Origin: UBA5158 sp040389045
Lineage (GTDB): Bacteria > Pseudomonadota > Gammaproteobacteria > DSM-16500
Length of the DNA: 10,954 nucleotides
NCBI GenBank assembly: GCA_040389045.1
Contig: JAZKAT010000033.1
Coordinates: 1 to 10,954 of the forward strand
Reading direction: 5' to 3'
Under the pieces are notes generated by a model that saw only the letters and a program-made list of their open reading frames with translations, was not told the origin of the DNA and did no database searches. The position numbers and the translations under genes were made by a program. The first letter of the stretch is position 1. Every line of letters begins with the position of its first letter. This document shows positions 1-7,229 of this stretch, piece after piece.

Positions 1-94
1 ACCTCTCCTCTGTGGAAGAGGTCAACGCCGAAAACACAGCGCTCTTCACCTCTCCTCTGTGGAAGAGGTCAACGCCGAAAACACAGCGCTCTTC
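1..94. repeat. Tandem 47-bp repeat, two units, derived from the REP-like element
   Basis: Two units (1-47 and 48-94) appear identical. Each starts with ACCTCTCC, has an internal ACCTCT...AGAGGT inverted repeat, continues through CAACGCCGAA and ends in GCGCTCTTC. The first about 30 bases match the REP-like unit that begins at 94, but the second half differs. The array therefore looks like REP-derived units locked in tandem, and it may continue to the left of the window. There is no open reading frame here. No unique spacer separates the units, so it is not a CRISPR array. Confidence 0.85.
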
Positions 95-218
95 ACCTCT
101 CCCCTTGTGGGAGAGGTCGACGCCGAAGGCGGCGGGTGAGGGGTGCTTTTAAAGCAGCTAAAAAGCACCCCTCACCCGGCACCTGGCGGTGCCGACCTCT
201 CCCACAGGGGGAGAGGTG
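94..218. repeat. REP-like palindromic pair (inverted 57-bp units)
   Basis: The left unit (about 94-150) and the right unit (about 162-218) are near-perfect reverse complements around an 11-base centre. The innermost stem (134-150 with 161-177, GGGTGAGGGGTGCTTTT) is 17 bp. Each unit also folds on itself: CTCTCCCC with GGGAGAG, then a GC-rich CGCCG/CGGCG-type hairpin. This is the architecture of intergenic REP/BIME elements. A third copy lies at 8077-8134. The long stem could act as a bidirectional transcription block or an mRNA stabiliser, but that role is inferred. Confidence 0.85.
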
Positions 219-275
219 AAAAGAAAAATACAAACAAGATGTTATCTCCCGTAAAATTTTTTAGTCATTCTCCCA

Positions 276-284
276 TGCTATAAT
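276..284 (+). promoter_or_regulatory. Extended -10 promoter for the 317-898 gene
   Basis: A perfect TATAAT hexamer (279-284) is preceded by TG at 276-277, one base upstream of it, giving an extended -10 element. The -35 region around 257-262 is only a T run, which is tolerated with an extended -10. The predicted start near 291 leaves a leader of about 26 nt ahead of a strong AAGGAG ribosome site (305-310). This is the only convincing promoter between the repeat cluster and the gene. Confidence 0.7.
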
Positions 285-316
285 AATAAATACCTTGCAA
301 TAATAAGGAGAGTGAC

Positions 317-898
317 ATGTTTTCTAAAAAAGATGATGACAAATTAAAAAAAGCCAGGGACAAAGTAAGCTCCTTAACAGATTCTTTAAGACAGAAAGCC
401 TTCGAAGATGAATCAAAGATGCAAAGATTATCTCAGCAAGCAGATTCACTATCTAGTTCTTTAAGTAGTAATGTATTCAAAAAACCCTCCAAAGAAATGA
501 CGGACGATTTTAGTAAACTCCAAGAGTTACTTGAAAACTACAAAGCTTCTTTGAGTACTAAAGCAATCCCCACCCCGGATGCTGTGCAAGACGAAATAAA
601 AGCAGATAAATTGCTGGATGACAAAATAGTTTATGTGGATGAATTACTGACTGCGGTAAAAAATAAAGATTTCACGGTTCTTGCGGAAATATGGACAACT
701 AATACTGACGCTATTGCGCGCCACCGCGATCAAGGTACCGATAACAGTAATAGTTTGTTTGGTTTGGCTAATGCTTTTATTAAACCACTTTATAACCAAG
801 TAGTTAGTTCAGCAGGCGCTAATCTGGTAGCTGCTATGCAGCCCATTTACCAAGACTTAGAAGCAAGGGCAAAAGCACAGCAAACACTAAAGCCTTAA
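317..898 (+). CDS. Hypothetical small charged helical protein (193 aa)
   Basis: I do not recognise a family. The start is well supported: ATG sits 6 nt after AAGGAG and downstream of an extended -10 promoter. Residues 1-50 are strongly charged and heptad-like (repeated Lys/Asp, then Leu/Ser-rich segments), suggesting a short coiled coil. Residues 60-82 form another amphipathic stretch, and 85-135 contain hydrophobic helical segments with one Trp near 126. The C-terminal third (145-193) is Ala-rich and mildly hydrophobic. There is no signal peptide, no transmembrane segment and no cysteine. It is most likely cytoplasmic, or exported by a system without an N-terminal signal. It lies just upstream of a much larger coiled-coil gene on the same strand, 204 bp away, so a functional link is possible but unproven. 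Confidence is high that it is a gene and low on function. Confidence 0.8.
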   Translation: MFSKKDDDKLKKARDKVSSLTDSLRQKAFEDESKMQRLSQQADSLSSSLSSNVFKKPSKEMTDDFSKLQELLENYKASLSTKAIPTPDAVQDEIKADKLLDDKIVYVDELLTAVKNKDFTVLAEIWTTNTDAIARHRDQGTDNSNSLFGLANAFIKPLYNQVVSSAGANLVAAMQPIYQDLEARAKAQQTLKP

Positions 899-921
899 AG
901 TAAAACAAGTAACACCATAAA

Positions 922-942
922 TATTCCATAACTCATGGAATA
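922..942. other. Short hairpin after the 317-898 gene
   Basis: TATTCCAT (922-929) and ATGGAATA (935-942) form an 8-bp perfect stem with a 5-base AACTC loop, 24 bases after the stop codon. No T run follows, so it is not a standard intrinsic terminator. The rest of 943-1102 is AT-rich with several TATAAT-like stretches (around 1070-1084), but I could not pair one convincingly with a -35 element. Confidence 0.35.
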
Positions 943-1102
943 ATCAGGCAATCGCTGTGCTAGATAAATGTTTGAGCAAGCTTAGCTTTAACCCATTAAC
1001 ACATCAAACTTTATTGTTTACATCCTACCCATTATGATATTATTGCTCACATTTAGTGTTACATAAAAATATTATAACTATAGCAATCAGGGGTGGGTAA
1101 TA

Positions 1103-4090
1103 ATGAGTGGTAGCAGAAAGGATAGTGGAGGTTATTATTCCAGTCCAATAACATTAATACCTACGCCTGCATTAATTCCTGCAACAAATTTAAATTTCGC
1201 AGTGCCGCCGCAACCAAACTCTCAGCTGATATCATCCAGACCACCGGCGCAAATTTCGCAAAATCACCCATCGCCAGCACCAGTAACGCAAGTAATACAA
1301 TATGTTCAGGCTATAGCAAAGCCCCAATCACAATCGACTCTGCCAAATTCAAATTACATGTTATTGCAACCACAAGTAGCAGTACAATCTGAACCAAATT
1401 CTCAGCCATTGTTAGCTATGCTAGCGCCACCAAATTTAAGAGCACAATCATCTTTCTCGTCTTCAAATTTGCAGTTATCTTCATCAACTTCGCCCACCTC
1501 GACTTCACAATCCTCATCATCTCTACCCAGGACAATCGTTCCAACTTCAGATGATAACCAGGACTGGTTAATTTTTATAAGTCAAACTAAAGCCAGAGAT
1601 ACCGATGAAGTTATTCCTCTGAATAATGACTATTGGGTTGTTCAACCACTGAATACTCGACAAAGCATTGAAACCCTAAAAGCGAAGGCCGCCAAATATA
1701 AATCCATAACTAAGTCGGTGTTATTTTGTGATATTCCTGATGAATATTATTTCGAATGTATATCCTCGCATATTCCAACCTGGAATATCGAATTACTGGG
1801 TTTGCAAGGTTTGTCGCTAGCGACCATGGCCGATTTAATTTCGAAACTGGATTTTTCACAGTTAAAAAAAATTGGCATTAAAGAATTACATGCTAATGTA
1901 ATATGGTTATTATTCCAGAAATTATTGGAATGGGAGCGTGCTGGGAATAATAACATTAGTGTATTTTATGGTTCTGATGTTAAACAGATATGGGTTACAT
2001 CATTTTCAGGACTGAAAGATACAGAAACTCACGATGCATACGTAAAAAGTAATTACTTCGTAGTTGTTGGCAAGATAATTGAAACGATAAATGTCAGAAC
2101 AAAACTGCAATATAAATTAAATATCGAGAAAGCTAAAGCGCAGAGCATGGAGTTGAGAGTAGGGCAACTAGATCAAGAGGTCAAAACTTTAAGGAAAAGT
2201 CTGGACGATAGCGAAGCTAAAGTAGCGGAATGGATAACAAAGCAGGGTGAAGCGGGAGTAGTGCATGAGAAAAAATCTGCAGCTGTTAACAGTAGCAAAC
2301 ATAAAGAGAAAGTAACAAAACTTAACGCCGAATTATCTAAGCTGAAAGATGACTTAGAGCAAGTAAAACGAGAGTCAAAGTTAGAATTAGTAAAAGTTGA
2401 AAAAAGTAAAGAAGCCGAGCTTCAAGAATTAAGAAAAAATTTGACTGATACATCCGTTACAATATCGGAAATGATAAAAAAATCCAACGACACTAAAAGA
2501 ATACATGAAGAGCAGCTTGGTGAAATTAATGCAGAATTCAGTAAACTTAAAGAAGATTGTGAGAAATTAAAGAGTGAGTCAGAAGCTTTAGCCACAGCAA
2601 ATAACCAAGAAATCCAGGAATTAACTGAGGCCGTGGAGCTTAAAGACCTCTATCAAACTCAAATGATGGATAAATTTCGGGAAGCTGACGCAGAATATAC
2701 CAAAGTTGTAGAAGGTTATTATGAGGCAAAAAAGGAAGCTTTGGAAGTAGTGGCTGCTAAAGATGCCGAAATTGCCCGACTAAATACGCAACTTCCCCGA
2801 TTCCAAACCGATAAGGCTCAAACTGCTCAATTAGAAGCAAACGGTTTTCTAAATTCCGCCGAAGAAGAATTAACCGAAGATTTAAAAAAATGCCAAGCCC
2901 AAATTACCAGTTTAACTCTGGAAAAAAACGCATTAAATGATGAATTGAATAGGCGGGCGCAAGTTATAAATAATTATACTAACCAGCTTGCTGAACTTAA
3001 TAAACAAGTTTCCGAGCTAGAGCTCAAACTTAAAAAACAACATGCCGAAATTAAAGAACTCTTGGAAGTAAAGAAAGAAAAAACCGTGCTTAGTGAAGAA
3101 AAAGCGGCCCTCATAGAATTAAATGCTACTCTTAGCGTTGAGAGGGATTCAGTGACGGCGAGTTTAGCGATAAAAACAGAGGAGCTTGCTGATCAAATTA
3201 AACGGCATGAGGAATTTAAAACTAATTTTGAGGATTTAGAAGGAGGCTATGAACAGGCTTTAATTAAGCATTCAGCAGCTGAAACGACTGTTGTTAAACT
3301 TACTGCTGAGAACGCTGATCTCAAACATAAAAAAGCTAAATTAAAACGCAAGCTGGCAAAACTAAAGTCTAATCCACCCTCCCAAGCAACTGTTAAGTCA
3401 GAGACTGAGCGGCCCAAAAATAAAAGAAAAAATTATGACAGCGATAGTAGTTCAAGTGACGAGTCGTCTACGGTTGAAAGTACAAAAGAAAAGGAGAGGA
3501 CTAAGAAGAAAATTAAAAAAGAAGACAGTAGTAGTTTAGAAAGAGAAGTTATTTCACTCCGTACTCAGCTTAACCAAAGTACTATTAAAATTGAGACTTT
3601 GCTGCAAGAAGCCAAGTTATCCGAAGCTAAATTAACGGAAAAGAACCAAAATCTTAGAGGGCAAACTAAAACCAAGGAAAGCTTAGGGAGAGAGTTAGCA
3701 TTAGCAAAAAGTCAAATAGGGCGCTTAGAAGGTTATTTGGGAAGCAAAAAAACGAGCTTTGCTGAATTAGAAAAAAAATGTGCTGGTTTGAAAACCCAGT
3801 TGAATAGTTCAGTTGAGGAACATAAAGGGGAGCTTGCAGCACTAACCAAATGCCATAAAGCAGAAGTAAAAAAGATTAACGAACAACTTGAATTAATGAT
3901 GTTGCCTGAACCGAGTTATCAGCCAAAAACGGGACCGTCTTTTTTTACATCTTCCTCATCAAGTAGTTCATTTCTATTTTCTTTCTCCGTTTCACCTGCA
4001 ACGTCACCTTCTTTCCCCACTGAAAGTAAGTCAAGCCAACACATGCCACCCTTAAGTCTTACTCAAGAACCACATCGTCCAGGGTATTGA
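1103..4090 (+). CDS. Large coiled-coil protein with Ser/Pro-rich ends and NLS-like basic clusters (995 aa); candidate effector or structural protein
   Basis: I recognise no family. The ATG follows an AGGGGTGGG ribosome site (1089-1097). Regions in order are as follows. Residues 1-150 are low complexity and rich in Ser, Pro, Gln and Thr, without a signal peptide. Residues 153-335 look globular, with Trp and Tyr residues and a Leu-rich stretch at 225-262. Residues 340-755 are Glu/Lys/Leu/Ala-rich coiled coil. Lysine-rich clusters occur at 743-755, 771-776 and 796-807, around an acidic serine tract at 779-789. Coiled coil resumes at 811-930. Residues 935-995 are a Ser/Phe/Pro-rich tail. Segments at about 398-430 and 466-496 resemble each other (both contain NAE-SKLK-D), indicating internal duplication. 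In Legionellales, large coiled-coil proteins with eukaryote-like motifs are often Dot/Icm effectors; that is inference, and the tail lacks an obvious Glu-rich secretion signal. A cytoskeletal or surface scaffold is the alternative. Its stop abuts the stop of the convergent thioesterase gene. Confidence 0.85.
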   Translation: MSGSRKDSGGYYSSPITLIPTPALIPATNLNFAVPPQPNSQLISSRPPAQISQNHPSPAPVTQVIQYVQAIAKPQSQSTLPNSNYMLLQPQVAVQSEPNSQPLLAMLAPPNLRAQSSFSSSNLQLSSSTSPTSTSQSSSSLPRTIVPTSDDNQDWLIFISQTKARDTDEVIPLNNDYWVVQPLNTRQSIETLKAKAAKYKSITKSVLFCDIPDEYYFECISSHIPTWNIELLGLQGLSLATMADLISKLDFSQLKKIGIKELHANVIWLLFQKLLEWERAGNNNISVFYGSDVKQIWVTSFSGLKDTETHDAYVKSNYFVVVGKIIETINVRTKLQYKLNIEKAKAQSMELRVGQLDQEVKTLRKSLDDSEAKVAEWITKQGEAGVVHEKKSAAVNSSKHKEKVTKLNAELSKLKDDLEQVKRESKLELVKVEKSKEAELQELRKNLTDTSVTISEMIKKSNDTKRIHEEQLGEINAEFSKLKEDCEKLKSESEALATANNQEIQELTEAVELKDLYQTQMMDKFREADAEYTKVVEGYYEAKKEALEVVAAKDAEIARLNTQLPRFQTDKAQTAQLEANGFLNSAEEELTEDLKKCQAQITSLTLEKNALNDELNRRAQVINNYTNQLAELNKQVSELELKLKKQHAEIKELLEVKKEKTVLSEEKAALIELNATLSVERDSVTASLAIKTEELADQIKRHEEFKTNFEDLEGGYEQALIKHSAAETTVVKLTAENADLKHKKAKLKRKLAKLKSNPPSQATVKSETERPKNKRKNYDSDSSSSDESSTVESTKEKERTKKKIKKEDSSSLEREVISLRTQLNQSTIKIETLLQEAKLSEAKLTEKNQNLRGQTKTKESLGRELALAKSQIGRLEGYLGSKKTSFAELEKKCAGLKTQLNSSVEEHKGELAALTKCHKAEVKKINEQLELMMLPEPSYQPKTGPSFFTSSSSSSSFLFSFSVSPATSPSFPTESKSSQHMPPLSLTQEPHRPGY

Positions 4091-4576
4091 TTATTTGTTC
4101 TTTAATTTTTTATTCAACTCAAGTCGCAAGGCGCGACGTTCAATTGCTTCATCATAACGCCGTTGCTGGTCCGGCGTTTCCACAGTCAGAGGCGGCACTT
4201 TAGTGGGTTTGCCATTTTCATCCACCGCCACCATGGTGAAGTAACAAGTGTTGGTATGACGCACGGTGCGAGTCAATAAGTTCTCCGCGACTACGCGTAT
4301 GCCAATTTCCAGAGAAGTATTACCTACATAATTCACCCGCGCGTAAAAAATTACTAAATCGCCTACATAAATCGGTTCTTTAAAAAAAACCTGGTCTACA
4401 GATAAAGTCACAATAGTTTTAGCGGAATAACGCGAAGCGCAGGCATAAGAAACTCTATCAAGTAAGGCGAGAATGTAACCGCCATGCACATTGCCGTGGA
4501 AGTTAACTTTGTCGGGAGTCATGATTTCCGACATGATCATTGAACGTGGGTCGTTGTCAAAGTCCTTTTGATCCAT
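4091..4576 (-). CDS. Hotdog-fold acyl-CoA thioesterase (YciA/YkhA type, 161 aa)
   Basis: This probably hydrolyses acyl-CoA thioesters to free acid and CoA in the cytoplasm; the chain-length preference cannot be read from sequence. The hotdog signature is clear: N25-F-H-G-N-V-H-G-G33, then a helix ending in the conserved D40, followed by strands with VDQVFFKEP and GDLVIFYARVNYVGNTS, typical of the family. The C-terminal helix is Arg/Lys/Leu-rich. The frame stays open to 4636, but I place the start at 4576 because GGGGAG lies 7 nt upstream and the family fold begins there. It overlaps the phhB end by 20 nt, so the two genes are probably translationally coupled and share the promoter at 4959-4986. 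The stop directly abuts that of the convergent coiled-coil gene, and no terminator is visible between them. Confidence 0.9.
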   Translation of the reverse strand: MDQKDFDNDPRSMIMSEIMTPDKVNFHGNVHGGYILALLDRVSYACASRYSAKTIVTLSVDQVFFKEPIYVGDLVIFYARVNYVGNTSLEIGIRVVAENLLTRTVRHTNTCYFTMVAVDENGKPTKVPPLTVETPDQQRRYDEAIERRALRLELNKKLKNK

Positions 4577-4940
4577 GTGTTTTCTCCCCAAAAGTGTCCC
4601 GCAAGGCATCGACTTTGGCGGCGCAGATAAAATCATTTTCCGAAAGACCGCCTATCGCATGCGTGGTGTAACGTACCAGACAATGATTATAACCTACTTC
4701 TAAATCCGGATGATGATTTTCCGAGTGCGCCATCCAGGCGATCGCATTCACGAAGGCCATGGTTTGATAATAATTTTTGAAAGGAAAATCACAGGAAATA
4801 ACTTTATTATCGGCGCTGACTTGCCAGTTATTGCTTAACTGCTTCATAAAGGTTTGTATCTCAGCCGCAGCCAGCGGTTGCGCACCGCCGCTACAAGGAA
4901 CGCAGTGCTTATCACTTATTGAACATTGAGTTGTACTCAT
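4557..4940 (-). CDS. phhB: Pterin-4a-carbinolamine dehydratase (127 aa)
   Basis: The enzyme dehydrates 4a-hydroxytetrahydrobiopterin to quinonoid dihydropterin, recycling the cofactor of phenylalanine hydroxylase. The complete family pattern is present: H72-x3-H76-H77-P78-x5-Y84-x9-H94-x8-D103, with the catalytic histidines 76, 77 and 94. The N-terminal extension carries a CVPC pair (Cys13 and Cys16) followed by a Gly-Gly, as seen in bacterial homologues. The start is supported by AAAGGA 6 nt upstream. The partner gene phhA is not in the window. It begins 28 bp after tenA, but a consensus-like promoter overlaps the end of tenA, so it need not depend on the TPP riboswitch. Its end overlaps the thioesterase start. 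Confidence 0.93.
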   Translation of the reverse strand: MSTTQCSISDKHCVPCSGGAQPLAAAEIQTFMKQLSNNWQVSADNKVISCDFPFKNYYQTMAFVNAIAWMAHSENHHPDLEVGYNHCLVRYTTHAIGGLSENDFICAAKVDALRDTFGEKTHGSKGL

Positions 4941-4958
4941 AACATATCCTTTTTTACG

Positions 4959-4986
4959 ATTATAACTGTCAAATAGTCAGGGTCAA
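4959..4986 (-). promoter_or_regulatory. Sigma-70 promoter for phhB and the thioesterase gene
   Basis: Reading the minus strand, TTGACC (4986-4981) is followed after 16 bases by a perfect TATAAT (4964-4959). The -35 and spacer overlap the last codons and stop of tenA. The predicted start near 4952 leaves a short leader of about 12 nt containing the AAAGGA ribosome site of phhB. This separates phhB and its neighbour from obligatory thiamine control, though read-through from the thi operon remains possible. Confidence 0.7.
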
Positions 4987-5643
4987 AGTATTCTGTAATT
5001 CGGGTTCCTGGTGAGGGCAGGTTTGTTCATAAAAGGCTAGCTCGAAATTCGCGGATTTTATAAAAGCTGCTATCATGGCTTCTGCTTGCGGTGAGCTTGC
5101 CGCCAAAGTTTCGGTCATAGTCATGAGTGTTTCCGCGGTTTTAAAAAATTCCGGGTCGGCGTAGGATAAGATCCAAAGCCGGTAAGGATGTTGTTCTGAA
5201 ATACCGGTTTTATACATTTGACGCCCCAATTCACTGTAAATCCAAAAACAGGGTAAAAGACTGGCTAAAGCAACTTCTACCGGCTGGTTGTTAGCGGTAT
5301 TTAACAAGTGATTGGTATAGTCAGTAATAACTTGAGTTTTAGTCGCCACCGGCGCATAAAAAGTTGTAGGCCTGCCTAGATAAGTGGAAAGCATAATATT
5401 TTCATAATGTATCGTTTCATCAGAAAGTTTGGTAATGAATTCTCTGTGATTAGTATCAATAAGTCTTGGTGCAATAATTTTAAGTGTATTGGCTAATTCC
5501 TTCAAATAGATCGCATCCTGCTCTAGATAAACTTTAAAAAGTTCGCGTGATAAAGTCTGATTTTGTAATTGTTGATTGTAAGAATGATTATAAATTTTTG
5601 TCAGCGTGGTCGAACTGGCTTTAAGCATGCGAGCAAATGTCAT
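4969..5643 (-). CDS. tenA: TenA-family aminopyrimidine aminohydrolase / thiaminase II (224 aa)
   Basis: This releases HMP from 4-amino-5-aminomethyl-2-methylpyrimidine, a thiamine breakdown product, for re-use by ThiD. The all-helical TenA fold is visible: YLEQDAIYL at 39-47 with the conserved Asp43, the active-site cysteine Cys132 in LLPCFWIYSELG, PYRLWILSYADPEF near 153-166, and Glu201 in the C-terminal FELAFYEQ. Length is typical of the family (about 220-230). The frame is open to 5685; I chose the ATG at 5643, which gives the usual MTF-like N terminus and overlaps the thiD end by 23 nt. The ribosome site is weak (GGAAAA), which suggests coupling to thiD translation. It is the last thiamine gene of the operon. 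Confidence 0.9.
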   Translation of the reverse strand: MTFARMLKASSTTLTKIYNHSYNQQLQNQTLSRELFKVYLEQDAIYLKELANTLKIIAPRLIDTNHREFITKLSDETIHYENIMLSTYLGRPTTFYAPVATKTQVITDYTNHLLNTANNQPVEVALASLLPCFWIYSELGRQMYKTGISEQHPYRLWILSYADPEFFKTAETLMTMTETLAASSPQAEAMIAAFIKSANFELAFYEQTCPHQEPELQNTLTLTI

Positions 5644-6460
5644 GTTGTGAATTTTCCAAAAAATAAAAATGATGGACGGGGCCACGGCCCTGACCGATTT
5701 GTAAATGACTGCCGGCTTGAATAGCTTGAGTTAAATAATTTTTGCTATTTTGTATGGCTTCAGCTAGTAAAAAACCTTGTGCGAGATAAGAAGCGATTGC
5801 CGAGGATAACGTACAACCCGTGCCATGCGTATGCTGGGTATCAACGCGTTTATCATGGAACCAGGAAATTGCGCCGGATTGTTGTTCATAAAGCACATCC
5901 GAACATTGTGTTGCTGGTAAATGACCGCCTTTGATTAACACATTTATGGCAAACTCATCGCCAAGTTTTTTCGCGGCGGCGGCCATGGCGAAGGGTGTAG
6001 TGATTTTTTTGCCTAGCAATTTTTCGGCTTCGGGTAAATTCGGGGTAATTAAGCTGGCTTGCGCAAGTAAGGTTTTTTTGAGAAAACTTACGGTGGATGA
6101 GGGCAACAGTTTGCAACCATTTTTGGCGACCATGACGGTATCTAAAATGACATGACGTGGTTTACAGCGAGTTAAAAATTCACTGATGACGGTAATGATT
6201 TTTTTATTATGCAACATGCCGATTTTTACCGCGGCGATTTGCAAGTCAGCCGCCAGACAATCCAATTGTTCGCGCACAAAATCGGGTGATATTTTTAAAA
6301 TATTTTGCACCCCTTGCGTATTTTGCGCGGTCAAAGCGGTGATGACCGCCGCCGCGTAACCACCGGTGGCGGAAATTGCTTTGATATCAGCTTGAATACC
6401 AGCCCCACCTGAAGGGTCACTGCCCGCGATAGTTAACACGCAAGGATAATTAGATTTCAT
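5621..6460 (-). CDS. thiD: Hydroxymethylpyrimidine / phosphomethylpyrimidine kinase (279 aa)
   Basis: This phosphorylates HMP to HMP-P and then to HMP-PP, the pyrimidine donor for ThiE. It is a ribokinase-fold enzyme: AGSDPSGGAG at 12-21 binds the pyrimidine, VKIGML at 78-83 and LDTVMVAKNG at 106-115 are family blocks, TPNLPEAE at 139-146 is conserved, and HTHGTGCTLSS at 210-220 gives the anion hole. In the block at 110-118, Asn114 and Cys116 replace the common Ser/Thr and Asp. The frame runs open to 6613, but that extension lies inside thiM and has no family character. The ATG at 6460 gives the normal N terminus and overlaps the thiM stop by 11 nt. The C terminus has about 12 residues beyond the usual end and overlaps tenA. 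Confidence 0.95.
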   Translation of the reverse strand: MKSNYPCVLTIAGSDPSGGAGIQADIKAISATGGYAAAVITALTAQNTQGVQNILKISPDFVREQLDCLAADLQIAAVKIGMLHNKKIITVISEFLTRCKPRHVILDTVMVAKNGCKLLPSSTVSFLKKTLLAQASLITPNLPEAEKLLGKKITTPFAMAAAAKKLGDEFAINVLIKGGHLPATQCSDVLYEQQSGAISWFHDKRVDTQHTHGTGCTLSSAIASYLAQGFLLAEAIQNSKNYLTQAIQAGSHLQIGQGRGPVHHFYFLENSQHDICSHA

Positions 6461-7229
6461 AATGTTCTCGCTTGGGTTCAGTATATAAGGCGTCAAGAAA
6501 ATAGGTTTTGAAACTGCCGGGGCCTTGGGCATTTTTTTCAGCGATTTCACCGCAGACACTATAAAACAGGCTGCTGGCGCTGGCGGCGTCAAAGGCGTTT
6601 GGATTGACTGCATGAAATGCGCCGACTATAGTTGATAATAAACATCCGGTGCCAGTGATGGCTGGCATTAAAGCGGAGCCACGCGCAAATTGTATTTGCT
6701 GATTGGCATCAACAATAAAATCGGTTTCGCCACTGATCACTACGGTGGTTTGATAATGTTTGGCTAATGCCTTGGCGCTTGCTAAAGCATTGCTGCTAGT
6801 GGTGCTGCTGTCGACGCCTTTGCTTAACAGTTTGCTGCCAGCCAGCGCCATAATTTCACTGGCATTGCCGCGGATAATGGCAATGCGAAAGTCATCCAGA
6901 AATTGTTGACAGGCAGTCGTGCGATACGCACTGGCGCCAGCGCCTACCGGATCGAGTACAACAGGTTTGCCCATGTTGTTAGCCAAATGACAGGCGTGCA
7001 GGCACAAGGCGATAAATTCAGAATTTAAAGTGCCGAGGTTGATGACTACGACGTTAGCTATTTTTATTAAGTCCGCTAATTCCTGCTGGGCTTTGCTCAT
7101 GATGGGAGAAGCGCCTATGCTAAGCAGTCCATTTGCGACAAAATCCATGGTGACATAATTGGTAATATTTAACACGATAGGTTTATCGCGTTTTATTTGG
7201 CTGAGCATGGTATTAACTTTTTCAAACAT
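6450..7229 (-). CDS. thiM: Hydroxyethylthiazole kinase (259 aa)
   Basis: This phosphorylates 4-methyl-5-(2-hydroxyethyl)thiazole with ATP, giving the thiazole half for ThiE; it is a salvage enzyme. Visible motifs: NITNYVTMDFVANGLLSIGASPIM at 21-44 as two adjoining conserved blocks, DPVGAGAS at 93-100, RGNASEI at 120-126, and ITGTGC at 191-196 with the conserved Cys196. Length matches the family (about 260-270). The ATG at 7229 follows a GAGG site and overlaps the end of thiE by 8 nt, so translation is probably coupled. No broken motif is seen. With thiE, thiD and tenA it makes up a complete HMP plus thiazole salvage set under the upstream TPP riboswitch. Confidence 0.96.
   Translation of the reverse strand: MFEKVNTMLSQIKRDKPIVLNITNYVTMDFVANGLLSIGASPIMSKAQQELADLIKIANVVVINLGTLNSEFIALCLHACHLANNMGKPVVLDPVGAGASAYRTTACQQFLDDFRIAIIRGNASEIMALAGSKLLSKGVDSSTTSSNALASAKALAKHYQTTVVISGETDFIVDANQQIQFARGSALMPAITGTGCLLSTIVGAFHAVNPNAFDAASASSLFYSVCGEIAEKNAQGPGSFKTYFLDALYTEPKREHYEI

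Noticed and set aside
1..94. Possible CRISPR array
   Set aside because: The 47-bp units are directly adjacent and identical over their full length with no unique spacers, and they are related to the REP-like element next to them.
922..942. Intrinsic terminator after the 317-898 gene
   Set aside because: The stem is clear but AT-rich, and it is not followed by a T run; listed only as a hairpin.
981..1000. PmrA-like box (TTAA repeats) upstream of the coiled-coil gene
   Set aside because: Two TTAA tetramers are present but with a period of 8 bases, unlike the roughly one-helical-turn spacing of the known element, and AT-rich DNA gives such matches by chance.
1747..1956. Minus-strand reading frames inside the coiled-coil gene, pilV/pilW and SDR genes (also 8527-8715, 9882-10073, 10155-10391, 10498-10695)
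   Set aside because: These are antisense shadows of better supported genes.
4577..4636. Longer thioesterase beginning at 4636
   Set aside because: It would overlap phhB by 80 bases; the strong GGGGAG site fits the ATG at 4576.
5931..6155. Plus-strand reading frame inside thiD, and similar ones at 7271-7498, 7762-8004 and 8126-8344
   Set aside because: They lie opposite or across confirmed genes, the riboswitch or the pilV leader, have no family resemblance and no convincing ribosome sites.
6461..6613. Longer thiD beginning at 6613
   Set aside because: This would overlap thiM by more than 150 bases and adds 51 residues unlike any ThiD; ATG at 6460 gives the normal N terminus.
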